The notes: a model not told the origin generated them from the sequence alone. 64,000 bases of DNA from Kitasatospora sp. NA04385 (GCF_013364235.1 NZ_CP054919.1:3756701-3820700), one strand, 5' to 3'. Positions 8,006 through 16,762 are shown, counted from the first letter of the stretch. Numbers and translations: made by a program.

Positions 8006-9379
8006 ATGACGGCTGTTCCGTCTGCCCAGCTTTCCGAGCGCGCCCCCGAGGCGCGCGCCGAGGCACCGCTGACCCTCGACACCGCCCCGCCGCGCACCCT
8101 GGACTTCCGGGCGCTGTTCGCGCTGTGGGCGAACCTCGGGGTGAGCCTGATCGGCTTCACCAGCGCCGCGACGGTGCTCGGCAAGTCCGGCCAGGAGCTG
8201 GGCTTCGCCGCCGCCGTGACGGCGATCGTCGCGGGCACCGTGATCGGCACCGCGATGCTGGCGGTGGCGGCCCTGGTGGGCGCCCGGACCGGCGCCCCGG
8301 CGATGGCGGTGCTGCGCGGCCTGTTCGGCACCCGGCTGTCGTACGTGCCGACGGTGCTGAACATCGTGCAGTGCGTCGGCTGGGGCGTGTACGAGCTGAC
8401 GGTGGTGGCCTGGGGCGCGCAGACCGTGTCCGGCACCGCGGGCTGGCGCTGGCTGTTCGTGCTGCTGGCGGGCGTGCTGACCACGGTGCTGACGATCTGG
8501 CCGCTGGGCGCGATCGCGGTGCTGCGCAAGTACGTGGCGGTCGCGGTGGGCGCGGCGATGGTGTACTTCACGGTGCAGTTCGCCCGGCAGGGCTTCCCGG
8601 ACCCGGGCGCGGGCAACTGGCACGGCTTCCTGCACGCGACGGACGCGGTGATCGCGGTGTCGGTCTCCTTCGTGCCGCTGGCCGCGGACTACACCCGGCA
8701 CGCGCGCAGCTCCTCGAAGGCGTTCTGGGCGACGTTCTCCGGGTACTCGGTGGCCCAGGTGTGGTGCTACGTGCTGGGCGTCGTCGCGCTGCTGCAGTCG
8801 GGCGGCGACGAGGGCCGGATCTTCGAGTCGTTCACCGGCGTGGCGGCGGGCTGGGCGTTCCTGCTGGTGCTGGTGCTGCGGGAGACCGACCAGTCGTTCG
8901 CGAACGTGTACTCGACCGCGATGTCGGTCCACAACCTGTGGCCGCGGGTGGACCGCCGGGTGCTGACCGGCGGGATCGGCGTGCTGGTGACGGTGCTGGC
9001 GCTGCAGATCAAGGAGTTCACCGACTCGTACTACGGGTTCCTGGGCCTGATCGGCTCGGTGTTCGTGCCGCTGTTCGCGGTGCTGGCGGCCGACTACTTC
9101 CTGGGCGCGGGCCGACGCGGCTGGGACCTGGGGCAGGACGCCCCGGCCCGCTGGGTGATGCTGCTGCCGTGGGCGGTGGGCTTCGCGGTGTACCAGCTGC
9201 TCGCCCCGTCCGGGATCGGCGACTGGTGGACCGGGCTGTGGGAGGGCGTCCAGCGGGCGGTGCACTTCACCCCGCAGGCGTGGACCTCGGCCTCGCTGTT
9301 CTCGTTCCTGGCGGCGGCGCTGGCCACCCTCGCGGTGACCGCGCTGGAGCGGCCGAAGGACGACGCCGGGCGCTCCTGA
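8006..9379 (+). CDS. cytX: NCS1-family permease, thiamin-precursor (HMP) transporter CytX type
   Basis: A 457-residue integral membrane protein with about 12 hydrophobic helices and the NCS1 signature near the N-terminus (LWANLGVSLIGFTSAATV). It belongs to the nucleobase-cation symporter 1 family. The TPP riboswitch directly upstream identifies the CytX subgroup, thought to import hydroxymethylpyrimidine or related thiamin precursors. The ATG at 8006 lies just beyond the aptamer. High TPP should shut the gene off. It stands alone; no other thiamin genes are adjacent. Confidence 0.88.
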   Translation: MTAVPSAQLSERAPEARAEAPLTLDTAPPRTLDFRALFALWANLGVSLIGFTSAATVLGKSGQELGFAAAVTAIVAGTVIGTAMLAVAALVGARTGAPAMAVLRGLFGTRLSYVPTVLNIVQCVGWGVYELTVVAWGAQTVSGTAGWRWLFVLLAGVLTTVLTIWPLGAIAVLRKYVAVAVGAAMVYFTVQFARQGFPDPGAGNWHGFLHATDAVIAVSVSFVPLAADYTRHARSSSKAFWATFSGYSVAQVWCYVLGVVALLQSGGDEGRIFESFTGVAAGWAFLLVLVLRETDQSFANVYSTAMSVHNLWPRVDRRVLTGGIGVLVTVLALQIKEFTDSYYGFLGLIGSVFVPLFAVLAADYFLGAGRRGWDLGQDAPARWVMLLPWAVGFAVYQLLAPSGIGDWWTGLWEGVQRAVHFTPQAWTSASLFSFLAAALATLAVTALERPKDDAGRS

Positions 9380-9544
9380 GCCGCGGCCGTCCGCCCGTTC
9401 GGCCGACCGCCCGACCGCCCGCCGCCGGGCCGGGAAACGACCACCGGCCACCCGCCCGCCGCCCGGCCGGAGACGGCCGCTGTTCACCCGCCCGTCGCCG
9501 TGCCGGGGGACGGCGGCCACCGGGCGCCGCGTACGGTGGTCGGC

Positions 9545-10366
9545 GTGGACACCCAGCACAGCGCGGCCGGTCCGGCCGCCGCCCGGACGGACCGCGTCGA
9601 CCGCTCGGCGGTCAAGGTGATCGCCCACCGGGGCTCCTCGGCGGCGCTGCCGGAGCACACCGAGGAGGCGTACCGGCGGGCGCTGGAGGAGGGCGCGGAC
9701 GGGCTGGAGTGCGACGTCCGGGTCACCGCCGACGGGCAGTTGGTGTGCGTGCACGACCGCACGGTGGAGCGGACCTCCGACGGGCGGGGCACGGTGTCGG
9801 CGATGACGCTGGCTCAGCTCTCCGCGCTGGACTTCGGTTCGTGGAAGGACCCCCGGGAGCCGCGGCGCAGCTCGGTGCTCACCCTGGAGCGGCTGCTGGA
9901 GCTGGTCGCGGACGCCGGGCGGCGGGTGGAGCTGGCGATCGAGACCAAGCACCCGGTGCGGTACGCGGGCCGGGTGGAGGCCGAACTGCTGCGGACGCTG
10001 GGCCGGTTCGGGCTGCTGCCGGCCTCCCCCGAGGAGTCGGCGGTGCGGGTGATGAGCTTCTCCGAGCTGGCCCTGCACCGCGTCCGGCGGGCCGCCCCGG
10101 CGGTGCCCCGGGTGTACCTGTGGGAGCGCCGGCTGCCGGTGCTGGGCCGGACCAGGTCGCTGCCGGGCGGCGCGTCGATCGCGGGCCCGGGCATCGAGCT
10201 GGTGCGGCGGAACCCGGGCGTGGTGACGGCGCTGCGCCGGGCCGGGCACCGGGTGCACGTGTGGACGGTGGACCGGCCGGAGGACGTCGAACTGTGCCTG
10301 TCGCTGGGGGTGGAGGCGCTGATCACCAACCGCCCGGCCGAGGTGCTGGCCCGGCTCGGGCGCTGA
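9545..10366 (+). CDS. Glycerophosphodiester phosphodiesterase
   Basis: A 273-residue GDPD-family enzyme that hydrolyses glycerophosphodiesters to glycerol-3-phosphate and an alcohol. The family motifs are clear: VIAHRGSSAALPEHT (catalytic HRG), EGADGLECDVRVTADG with the metal-binding E-x-D, LVCVHD, and near the end VHVWTVDRPEDVELCLSLGV. No signal peptide is seen, so it acts in the cytoplasm. The start is taken as GTG at 9545 because the GDPD fold begins 25 codons later. An ATG-type extension to 9500 is GC-rich and unlikely. The gene lies 165 bases after the transporter stop. Confidence 0.9.
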   Translation: MDTQHSAAGPAAARTDRVDRSAVKVIAHRGSSAALPEHTEEAYRRALEEGADGLECDVRVTADGQLVCVHDRTVERTSDGRGTVSAMTLAQLSALDFGSWKDPREPRRSSVLTLERLLELVADAGRRVELAIETKHPVRYAGRVEAELLRTLGRFGLLPASPEESAVRVMSFSELALHRVRRAAPAVPRVYLWERRLPVLGRTRSLPGGASIAGPGIELVRRNPGVVTALRRAGHRVHVWTVDRPEDVELCLSLGVEALITNRPAEVLARLGR

Positions 10367-10415
10367 CCGCCCCGGCCCGCGCGCGGGGCGGCACCCGCGG
10401 TCCAATCGCGTGACA

Positions 10416-10437
10416 GAAATACCGAACGGGGTATTTC
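10416..10437. promoter_or_regulatory. Inverted repeat GAAATACC-N6-GGTATTTC
   Basis: A perfect 8-bp inverted repeat (10416-10423 and 10430-10437) in an AT-richer patch between the phosphodiesterase and the ATPase gene. A second short hairpin (GTGAGG-gacg-CCTCAC) follows near 10474. Either may be an operator for the ATPase gene or part of a terminator. Confidence 0.45.
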
Positions 10438-10606
10438 CGCGCGGTGTTTCCCGCCGATCGCCGGGGCGGAACGTGAGGGACGCCTCACCTTTTGCCCGTG
10501 GTCCGTGCGGATGTCGTTAATGCCGCCATCGGATCGTCGAACGTCCGTTTCCGACGCATTACCTGCGGGCATCCATCCCTCGGCAGAAGCTGAAGGAGGT
10601 CCGGGG

Positions 10607-11113
10607 GTGGCGTTGATGGTGGCGCGAGCTGTGCCAGTTCAGGCCGGGTCGACCTCATCGGCCATGGCGGTTCCGCACGGGCCGGCCAGTGTTTCGACCG
10701 CGCGGCGCAGGCTGCGCAGCGATCTCGGCGACCGGTCGATACCGGAAGCGGTGATTGACGACGCGGTGTTGATCCTCTCCGAACTGCTCAGCAATTCCTG
10801 TCGGCACGCGAGACCGCTGGGGCCGGAAGGCGACGGCGCGGCCGACGAGGAGGCGGAGAGCGGCACGGTGCTGGTGAGTTGGCAGATGCTCGGCGACGGC
10901 CTGCTGACCCTGGAGGTGACGGACGGCGGGGCGGTGACCCGGCCGGTCCCGGCCAGCCCCTCGGTGACGGCGCACGGCGGCCGGGGCCTGAGCATCGTGG
11001 GCAAGCTCGCCCGGGACTGGGGCGTGCGGCACGCACCCGGTCAGGTGACGGTCTGGGCGCAGCTGCCGGCGTTCGGGCAGGTCGCGGGCGGCGGGCGGCG
11101 GCGCAGCGCCTGA
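10607..11113 (+). CDS. ATP-binding anti-sigma-type regulatory protein (HATPase)
   Basis: A 168-residue protein with a GHKL-type ATPase fold resembling RsbW/SpoIIAB anti-sigma kinases. It shows an N-box-like LILSELLSNSCRHA (about residues 50-63) and a G-box region LEVTDGGAV, with GGRGLSIVGKLA as the ATP lid. Streptomycetes carry many single-domain members of this family that act with anti-anti-sigma factors or PP2C phosphatases. GTG at 10607 is chosen because GAAGGAGGT lies 6 bases upstream; the same frame opens further upstream without a ribosome site. The partner sigma factor is not evident. Confidence 0.85.
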   Translation: MALMVARAVPVQAGSTSSAMAVPHGPASVSTARRRLRSDLGDRSIPEAVIDDAVLILSELLSNSCRHARPLGPEGDGAADEEAESGTVLVSWQMLGDGLLTLEVTDGGAVTRPVPASPSVTAHGGRGLSIVGKLARDWGVRHAPGQVTVWAQLPAFGQVAGGGRRRSA

Positions 11114-11189
11114 GCGGGGCCCGGGCGGGGCCGCGCGGGCGAAGTAGGCTGCCCGGTGCAACGTCCGACGTCTCCGGGAGAGCCGCACC

Positions 11190-12167
11190 ATGGCCAAGAA
11201 GGCCGCGAAGAAGCAGCCCAGCCAGTCCACCGCCGTCGAGGGCGAGGTCCCGGTCGTCGGGGCGCGCGAGGCGTGCCCGTGCGGTTCCGGCCGCCGGTAC
11301 AAGGCCTGCCACGGCCGTCAGGCGGCGCACGCGGTGCAGGAGTTGGTGCACCGCCCGTTCGAGGGCCTGCCGGGCGAGGCCGACTGGGTGGCCCTGCGCG
11401 AGCTGGTCCCGGCCGCGACGGTGCCGCTGGCGCTGGCCGCCGGGGTGGCGGACGAGGCCGTCGGCGACGTCCCGTCGGTGACGCTGGCGACGGTGCTGCC
11501 GCTGGCCTGGCCGGCGCTGCGCCGCCCGGACGGGTCGATCCTGCTGGGTCTGCAGACGCAGTCCTCCTCCGGTGACCTGAGCCGTGACCTGGCGGACGCG
11601 CTGGAGCTGGCGCTGGCCACCGAGCCGGGCACCCCGGTGCCGGCCCGCCGGACCAACCCGGGCGGCCGCCGCCTGCAGGACCTGCTGGACACCTCGGCCG
11701 CGTTCGAGCCCGAGGTGCACACCGGCTTCGAGTTCTGGCTGGAGGACGCCGAGTCGGCGACCGGCGAGGTGGCGGCCTCGCTGGAGCGGGCCAACGCCTC
11801 GGCGATCCCGACCGAGAAGCTGGCCGGGGTGGACTCGGCGTACTGGTGCGGCACGCCGGACAAGAACCACCTGCGCTGGGTGATGACCGTCCCCGAGGAG
11901 CAGCTGCTGGACGCGCTGGCCCGGCTGTCGGCGGCCGGCGACAGCTCGCTGGGCGAGGACACCAAGCTGGTCGGCTCGTTCCGGGCGCACGGCCTGACCG
12001 TCCCGGTGTGGGACCTGCCGGTGGAGATGTCCGCCGCCGAGGTGGAGAAGCCGGCCGTGGAGTTCGCCGCGAAGCTGGCCGAGGTGCTGGCCGCGCCCGC
12101 GCCGCTGACCGCCGAGGAGCGCCGGGCCCGGGCCAATCTGGTGAGCCGTCAGATCACCCTGAACTGA
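11190..12167 (+). CDS. DUF5926-type protein with SEC-C zinc motif
   Basis: A 325-residue soluble protein. After a Lys-rich start (MAKKAAKKQ) there is a SEC-C-like zinc motif, EACPCGSGRRYKACHG (residues 28-43), as found at the end of SecA. The rest is a conserved actinobacterial region with no catalytic motif I can name. It matches the widespread actinobacterial family annotated DUF5926. The ATG has a GGGAGAG site upstream. Loss of function has no obvious predicted consequence; a role linked to ribosomes or secretion is only a guess from the SEC-C motif. Confidence 0.85.
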   Translation: MAKKAAKKQPSQSTAVEGEVPVVGAREACPCGSGRRYKACHGRQAAHAVQELVHRPFEGLPGEADWVALRELVPAATVPLALAAGVADEAVGDVPSVTLATVLPLAWPALRRPDGSILLGLQTQSSSGDLSRDLADALELALATEPGTPVPARRTNPGGRRLQDLLDTSAAFEPEVHTGFEFWLEDAESATGEVAASLERANASAIPTEKLAGVDSAYWCGTPDKNHLRWVMTVPEEQLLDALARLSAAGDSSLGEDTKLVGSFRAHGLTVPVWDLPVEMSAAEVEKPAVEFAAKLAEVLAAPAPLTAEERRARANLVSRQITLN

Positions 12168-12260
12168 CCGCCCGCACCACTCCGGAGTGACCCGCGTCAC
12201 ATTTCCCGGCGTTCACCGGAAGGCCGCCGGGAATCCCAAAGACCTTTCGGCGTGGACAAA

Positions 12261-12289
12261 TTGGCGCGGAGCCGGATCTTTGTTACTGT
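12261..12289 (+). promoter_or_regulatory. Promoter-like pair ahead of a long hairpin
   Basis: TTGGCG (12261-12266) and TACTGT (12284-12289) have an exact 17-base spacer. The predicted start site (about 12296) falls at the foot of the hairpin at 12293-12340, and no ORF follows. Confidence 0.5.
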
Positions 12290-12292
12290 TTG

Positions 12293-12340
12293 GAATGTCC
12301 GACCGCTGGTGCATCCCCCGTCGCCAGCGGTCGGACATTC
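12293..12340 (+). ncRNA. 17-bp hairpin, small-RNA or terminator candidate
   Basis: GAATGTCCGACCGCTGG (12293-12309) pairs perfectly with CCAGCGGTCGGACATTC (12324-12340) around a 14-base C-rich loop (tgcatcccccgtcg). It could be the terminator of the DUF5926 gene, which ends 126 bases upstream. A vegetative-type promoter ends just 4 bases before the stem, so a short structured RNA of about 45-60 nt is equally possible. Confidence 0.5.
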
Positions 12341-12444
12341 GTCGTTCCGGGCCGTTCCCCGCAGCCTAGCTGACTGAGCATCATCAAGACGGGCGGCTCC
12401 GAGGACCGGCCCGGGCCCAGCCGGAGACCGGCCCGGAGGCCGGT

Positions 12445-13105
12445 TCAGCGCTGCGGCAGGGCGACCGCGCTGGCCGTGATCAGCCCGCCCAGCAGCGTCC
12501 CGACCTCCGGCAGCCACGGCCGGCCCCGCCCCGGCCGGCGCACCCAGTGCACCGGGCCCGCCCCCGTCCGGGACGGCGGCAGCACCAGGTACCCGCCCGG
12601 CCCGTGGTAGCGCAACGCCCCCGGCACCCAGGGCCGTTCGGCCAGCATCCCGCCCAGCTCCGGCAGCGTGTACGGCGCGGTCAGCAGCACGAACCGGCCC
12701 GGCGTGCCGAGCACCGGGCCGCACGGGACGCCGATCTCCTCCAGGTGCCGCAGCAGCCACGGCCCGGCCGGGCGCGGCAGGCTCACCGCGCCCAGCGCCC
12801 GCCCGGTCGCCGCCAGCACCGGGCGCCCGGCGCGCGCCGCTCCACCACCAGCGCACCATCCGCGGATCGGTGGTGGCCGCCTCCAGCGGCGGGTCGTGCG
12901 GGTGCCCGCCGGGCACCGTGCAGGACCGGTCGGCGCACGAGCACGGACCCGGCGCCCCGCGGACCGTCCGCGCGCCCGGCAGCACCGGCCAGCCGCACCC
13001 GACGGCGGCCTCCAGCGCGGCGGCGAGCGCCAGCGAACGCCCCCGGCGGCCCGGCCACCACCGGCCGGCACGCTCGGACAGCTGCTCTCGGCGGGGTGGG
13101 CGCAT
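12445..13105 (-). pseudogene. Frameshifted primase-polymerase-like (bifunctional DNA primase/polymerase) gene
   Basis: Two frames together give one protein of about 220 residues. The first part, from ATG 13105, reads ALAAALEAAVGCGWPVLPGA, then a Cys pair (CSCADRSC), then TTDPRMVRWWWSGA. The second part, in another frame to 12445, reads RPVLAATGRALGAVSLPRPA and later GGYLVLPPSRTGAG. Joined, they match the conserved streptomycete Prim-Pol-like gene found beside PP2C and aminopeptidase P genes. The break is one extra base within the GC repeat at about 12821-12838. This is either a real frameshift or a sequencing error in GC-rich DNA. The divergent PP2C gene starts 396 bases away. Confidence 0.8.
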
Positions 13106-13500
13106 GGCGGCTCGTTCCTTTCCGCGTTCGCATCGGAGCGCACGGCACGGTCGGTGCGATCGTCCGACCGGTCGGACGGCGTGTTCGGCGTGCTCGGGGT
13201 GGCGGGCGGTGCGTGTGCGTCTCGGCTACCCGCCGCTGGAACGAGAATCCCCCATACCTCCGGATGGACGCGGCCGCCCGGCCCCCGGTTCCACCGTACG
13301 AGTGAGTGCGTCCCGCCCCGGGTGGCGCCCCGGCGGCCTGCCCATACGATCCCTGGCACGTTCGGCCGCCGCACTCCTGGACATGCCCCGATCGGCCTGT
13401 GTACAAGTGGGGGAAACATGCCGAGTAGTGAGTAAAGACATCGTTTCGGTCGGTCTCGGTGGTCTTGCGTGACACGTTCCGGATTGTGGGGAGTTGCGAC
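13106..13500. other. Divergent intergenic region with 18-bp palindrome
   Basis: Between the minus-strand primase-like gene and the PP2C-like gene. It contains a perfect 18-bp palindrome, CGTCCGACCGGTCGGACG, at 13161-13178. Its core GTCCGACCG recurs in the hairpin at 12293-12340. An AT-richer stretch at about 13400-13445 precedes the PP2C start and may hold its promoter; I cannot pick clear hexamers. Confidence 0.5.
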
Positions 13501-14919
13501 ATGACCGACGTCCACCCGTTGGCGTCCTCCGCGTCCGCGGCCACGGCGCTGACGCCCGCCCCGGCCGCCGCTCCGGTGCCGCCGGAGCCGCTGCCCGATC
13601 TGCTGCCGGTGCTGGGCGAGGTGCCCGCGGCCGACCTGCAGGACCGTTTGGCCGGATGGCTGTCCGATTTCACCAGCCTGCAGGAGCACCTGGAGCTGCT
13701 GGCCCGGGCCGACGGCCTGGCCGGCACCCTGGACGCGCTGCTGGACTCCGGCGCGGCCCTGCTCGGCGCCCGCCGCGGCCTGGTGGTGACGCTGCCCCCG
13801 GGGCCGGACCGCCAGCCGGCCCGCCCGGTCGGGCTCGGCCTGGACCGGGCGACGCTCGGCACGCTGGAGACCGTCCCGATCGAGCACGGCCCGTTCGCCG
13901 GGCTGCTCGGCCGCCCCGGCCCCGGGGGCCGGCTGCTGATCGCCGACCTGGCCACCGACCCGGCCGTCGGCCCCCGCTTCCGCGAGGTCGCCGAGCAGCT
14001 CGGCCTCGGCGCCTGCTACGCGCTGCCGCTGTCCGGCGGCCCCGAGGGCCCGCTCGGCGCCGCCGCCTGGTTCTACGACGAGCCGGGCAGCCCGGACGAG
14101 CGCCGCGAGCACCTGGTGCGCCGCTACTGCGAGTTCGCCGCCCCGCTGCTGGCCCGCCAGCTGGCGGCGGACCGGGCGGTGCGCGCCGCCGAGGCGCTGC
14201 GCCGCTCGCTGCTGCCCGACCACCTGCCCGCCCGGGCCGACCTGAAGGTCGCCGTGCGCTGCGTGCCCGCCGGGCTGGAGCGGGCCGCCGGCAGCGACTG
14301 GTACGACGCGATCGCGCTGCCCGACGACACCGTGGGCCTGACCGTCGGCAGCGTGCTCGGCGGCGGCCCGGGCGCCGGGCCCGGCTCGGGCGTGGGCGCC
14401 GCCGCCGCGATGGGCCGGGTGCGGGCCGCGCTGCGCGCCTACGCGGTGCTGGAGGGCGAGGACCCGGTCTCGGTGCTCGGCGACCTCGAACTGCTGCTGA
14501 AGACCACCGAGCCGACCCGCTCCGCCACCGCCGTCTACGCCTGCGTCGACCCGGCGGAGCGCCGGATCGCGCTGGCCGGCGCGGCCAACTGCCCGCCGGT
14601 GCTGCTCACCCGCTACGGCGCGAACTTCGTGGAGACCTCGCTGTCCGCGCCGCTGGGCATGCTCAGCTGCTGGGAGGCCCCCGGGGTGGAGCTCACCGCG
14701 GAGCGCGGCGACGTGCTGGTGCTGTACACCGAGGGCCTGGCCCGCCGCTTCGCCCCGAACCTGCACGCCGGGCAGAGCGCGCTGCGCCGGGCCGCCGCCG
14801 ACGCCCCGCGGGACGTCCGGATCGACCCGGACCGGCTCTGCGCCCACCTGCTGGAACAGGCCGGCGGCGGCGAGCCCGGGGTGGACGACCTGGTGCTGCT
14901 GGCCGTCCGCTTCGAGTGA
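13501..14919 (+). CDS. GAF plus degenerate SpoIIE/PP2C-type phosphatase
   Basis: A 472-residue protein with a Pro/Ala-rich start, a GAF-like sensor domain (about residues 75-215) and a C-terminal SpoIIE-type PP2C domain (about 235-470). Such enzymes dephosphorylate anti-sigma antagonists. The GSDWYDA motif is present. The next motif, normally GDVxGHG, reads TVGSVLGGG, losing the metal-ligand Asp and the His. TDGL reads TEGL, while the final Asp in DDLVLLAVR is kept. Activity is therefore doubtful. The ATG follows GGGGAG at 7 bases. It precedes the aminopeptidase P gene, a conserved streptomycete arrangement. Confidence 0.87.
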   Translation: MTDVHPLASSASAATALTPAPAAAPVPPEPLPDLLPVLGEVPAADLQDRLAGWLSDFTSLQEHLELLARADGLAGTLDALLDSGAALLGARRGLVVTLPPGPDRQPARPVGLGLDRATLGTLETVPIEHGPFAGLLGRPGPGGRLLIADLATDPAVGPRFREVAEQLGLGACYALPLSGGPEGPLGAAAWFYDEPGSPDERREHLVRRYCEFAAPLLARQLAADRAVRAAEALRRSLLPDHLPARADLKVAVRCVPAGLERAAGSDWYDAIALPDDTVGLTVGSVLGGGPGAGPGSGVGAAAAMGRVRAALRAYAVLEGEDPVSVLGDLELLLKTTEPTRSATAVYACVDPAERRIALAGAANCPPVLLTRYGANFVETSLSAPLGMLSCWEAPGVELTAERGDVLVLYTEGLARRFAPNLHAGQSALRRAAADAPRDVRIDPDRLCAHLLEQAGGGEPGVDDLVLLAVRFE

Positions 14920-15086
14920 GCCCGGAGCCTGCCCCGGGCCGGACGCCCGGCCCGGCGCCCGGGCCCACCGGACGACGGACGCCCTTCCTCCGTTCGAACG
15001 GCCCTACGTACCATGGGGGCGACATCCGCCCGCCGCCCCGCGATCCGGGGACGGGCGGGCGGTAGCGCGCGCGAGGAGGCGACGTA

Positions 15087-16580
15087 GTGACCGAGGACCG
15101 CAGCCCGGCGGTGTCCGAGAACCCCGAGGGTTCCGCCCAGGGCGAGGAGGCCGAGAAACCGGTCAAGAGCCGCAAGAACGGCCTGTACGACGGCGTCTCC
15201 GACGAGCTCGCCGCGTCCATGCGCACCGGCTGGGCCGACACCGAGCTGCACGGCCTGCAGCCCGACGTCCAGGCCCCGTACGCGGCCGCGCGCCGTGCCG
15301 CGCTGTCCGCCGCGTTCCCCGGCGAGCGCCTGGTCGTGCCCGCGGGCAACCTGCGCACCCGGGCCAACGACACCGAGTACGCCTTCCGCGCCGCCAGCGA
15401 GTACGTCCACCTGACCGGCAACCGCACCGAGGACGCCGTCCTGGTCGGCGAGCCGGTCGACGGCGGCCACGCGTTCGCGCTGTACCTGCTGCCGCGCTCC
15501 GACCGGGAGAACGGCGAGTTCTGGCTCAGCGGCCAGGGCGAGCTGTGGGTGGGCCGCCGGCACTCGCTGGCCGAGTCCGAGCAGCTGTACGGCCTGCCGG
15601 TGCGCGACGTCCGCAAGGCCGCCGAGGAGCTGGCCGCCGCCACCGTGCCGACCCGGATCGTGCGCGGCTACGACGCCGGCCTGGAGGCCGCCCTCGCCGA
15701 GCAGCTCGACCCGGAGAAGGACGACGAGCTGACGGTGTTCCTGTCCGGGCTGCGCCGGGTCAAGGACGAGTGGGAGATCGGCGAGCTGCGCGCCGCCTGC
15801 GACGCCACCGTGCTCGGCTTCACCGACGTGGTGCGCGAGCTGGACCGGGCCGTCGCCACCTCCGAGCGCTGGATCGAGGGCACCTTCTGGCGCCGCGCCC
15901 GGGTCGAGGGCAACGACGTCGGCTACGGCACCATCGCCGCGGCCGGCCCGCACGCCACCACCCTGCACTGGGTGCGCAACGACGGCGACGTCCGCCCCGG
16001 CGAACTGCTGCTGCTGGACGCGGGCGTGGAGACGCACACCCTCTACACCGCCGACGTCACCCGCACCCTGCCGGTCAACGGCACCTTCTCCCCGCTCCAG
16101 CGCAAGATCTACGACGCGGTGTACGACGCCCAGGAGGCCGGCATCGCCGCGGTGCGGCCGGGCGGCCGCTTCCGCGACTTCCACGACGCCGCGCAGCGGG
16201 TGCTCGCCGCGCGCCTGCTGGAGTGGGGCCTGATCGACGCCTCGGTGTACGACCTGGAGAAGGTCCTGGAGCTCGGCCTGCAGCGCCGCTGGACGCTGCA
16301 CGGCACCGGCCACATGCTCGGCCTCGACGTGCACGACTGCGCGCACGCCCGCCGCGAGGAGTACGTGGACGCGCTGCTGGAGCCGGGCGTGGTGCTGACC
16401 GTCGAGCCCGGCCTGTACTTCCAGGCCGACGACCTGACCGTCCCCGAGGAGTACCGCGGCATCGGCGTGCGGATCGAGGACGACATCCTGGTCACCGCCG
16501 ACGGCAACGAGAACCTCTCCGCGGCCCTGCCCCGGCAGGCCGACGAGGTCGAGTCCTGGATGGCCGGGCTGTCCGCCTGA
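15087..16580 (+). CDS. pepP: Xaa-Pro aminopeptidase (aminopeptidase P)
   Basis: A 497-residue M24 metallopeptidase that removes an N-terminal residue preceding proline. The N-terminal creatinase-like domain spans about 60-225 and the pita-bread catalytic domain about 235-480. Metal ligands are visible in LLLDAGVETHTLYTADVTRT (two Asp), HGTGHMLGLDVHD (His), TVEPGLYF (Glu) and GVRIEDDILVT (Glu). GTG at 15087 has GAGGAGG 8 bases upstream. The charged first 35 residues are typical of streptomycete PepP. A strong terminator follows. Confidence 0.95.
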   Translation: MTEDRSPAVSENPEGSAQGEEAEKPVKSRKNGLYDGVSDELAASMRTGWADTELHGLQPDVQAPYAAARRAALSAAFPGERLVVPAGNLRTRANDTEYAFRAASEYVHLTGNRTEDAVLVGEPVDGGHAFALYLLPRSDRENGEFWLSGQGELWVGRRHSLAESEQLYGLPVRDVRKAAEELAAATVPTRIVRGYDAGLEAALAEQLDPEKDDELTVFLSGLRRVKDEWEIGELRAACDATVLGFTDVVRELDRAVATSERWIEGTFWRRARVEGNDVGYGTIAAAGPHATTLHWVRNDGDVRPGELLLLDAGVETHTLYTADVTRTLPVNGTFSPLQRKIYDAVYDAQEAGIAAVRPGGRFRDFHDAAQRVLAARLLEWGLIDASVYDLEKVLELGLQRRWTLHGTGHMLGLDVHDCAHARREEYVDALLEPGVVLTVEPGLYFQADDLTVPEEYRGIGVRIEDDILVTADGNENLSAALPRQADEVESWMAGLSA

Positions 16581-16603
16581 CCCGCTGACCCGCGCTCCGC
16601 GCC

Positions 16604-16638
16604 GGGGCCCCACCGGAGAACCCCGCCGGTGGGGCCCC
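16604..16638 (+). terminator. 13-bp terminator after pepP
   Basis: GGGGCCCCACCGG (16604-16616) pairs with CCGGTGGGGCCCC (16626-16638) across a 9-base loop, 24 bases after the pepP stop. Confidence 0.85.
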
Positions 16639-16681
16639 GCGCGGTCGCGGGCGGACGGGGCGCGGGAGGGCACCGGCGCGC

Positions 16682-16762
16682 TCAGTGGCGCCGGCCCCAG
16701 CCCGAACGGGCCGCCCTGATCTGGATGTTCTTCGCATAACGGACACGGAACGACGTGGGCAT
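16682..16762 (-). CDS. Small basic 26-residue peptide
   Basis: A short minus-strand ORF starting ATG at 16762 with GGAGAG seven bases upstream. It encodes a 26-residue peptide that starts MPTSFRVRYAKN and ends GWGRRH, with about a third Arg/Lys/His. It lies between the pepP terminator and the divergent AraC-type gene and is too short for ordinary ORF calling. The good ribosome site and strongly biased composition argue for a real gene. A tandem AGTCGAGGAC repeat (16791-16810) lies just upstream in its putative promoter. Function unknown; alternatively a leader peptide. Confidence 0.5.
   Translation of the reverse strand: MPTSFRVRYAKNIQIRAARSGWGRRH

Noticed and set aside
7841..10405. Minus-strand ORF of 854 codons over the CytX and phosphodiesterase genes
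   Set aside because: Low-complexity Arg/Gln/His composition typical of antisense frames in GC-rich DNA; the plus-strand genes have clear family motifs and a riboswitch.
12187..12369. 60-codon ORF spanning the hairpin at 12293-12340
   Set aside because: The hairpin and promoter-like pair inside it, plus absence of a ribosome site, argue against translation.
12445..14847. Long minus-strand ORF (800 codons) opposite the PP2C-like gene
   Set aside because: Antisense shadow of the PP2C gene over most of its length; only its last 130 codons are real, as the second part of the frameshifted primase-like gene.
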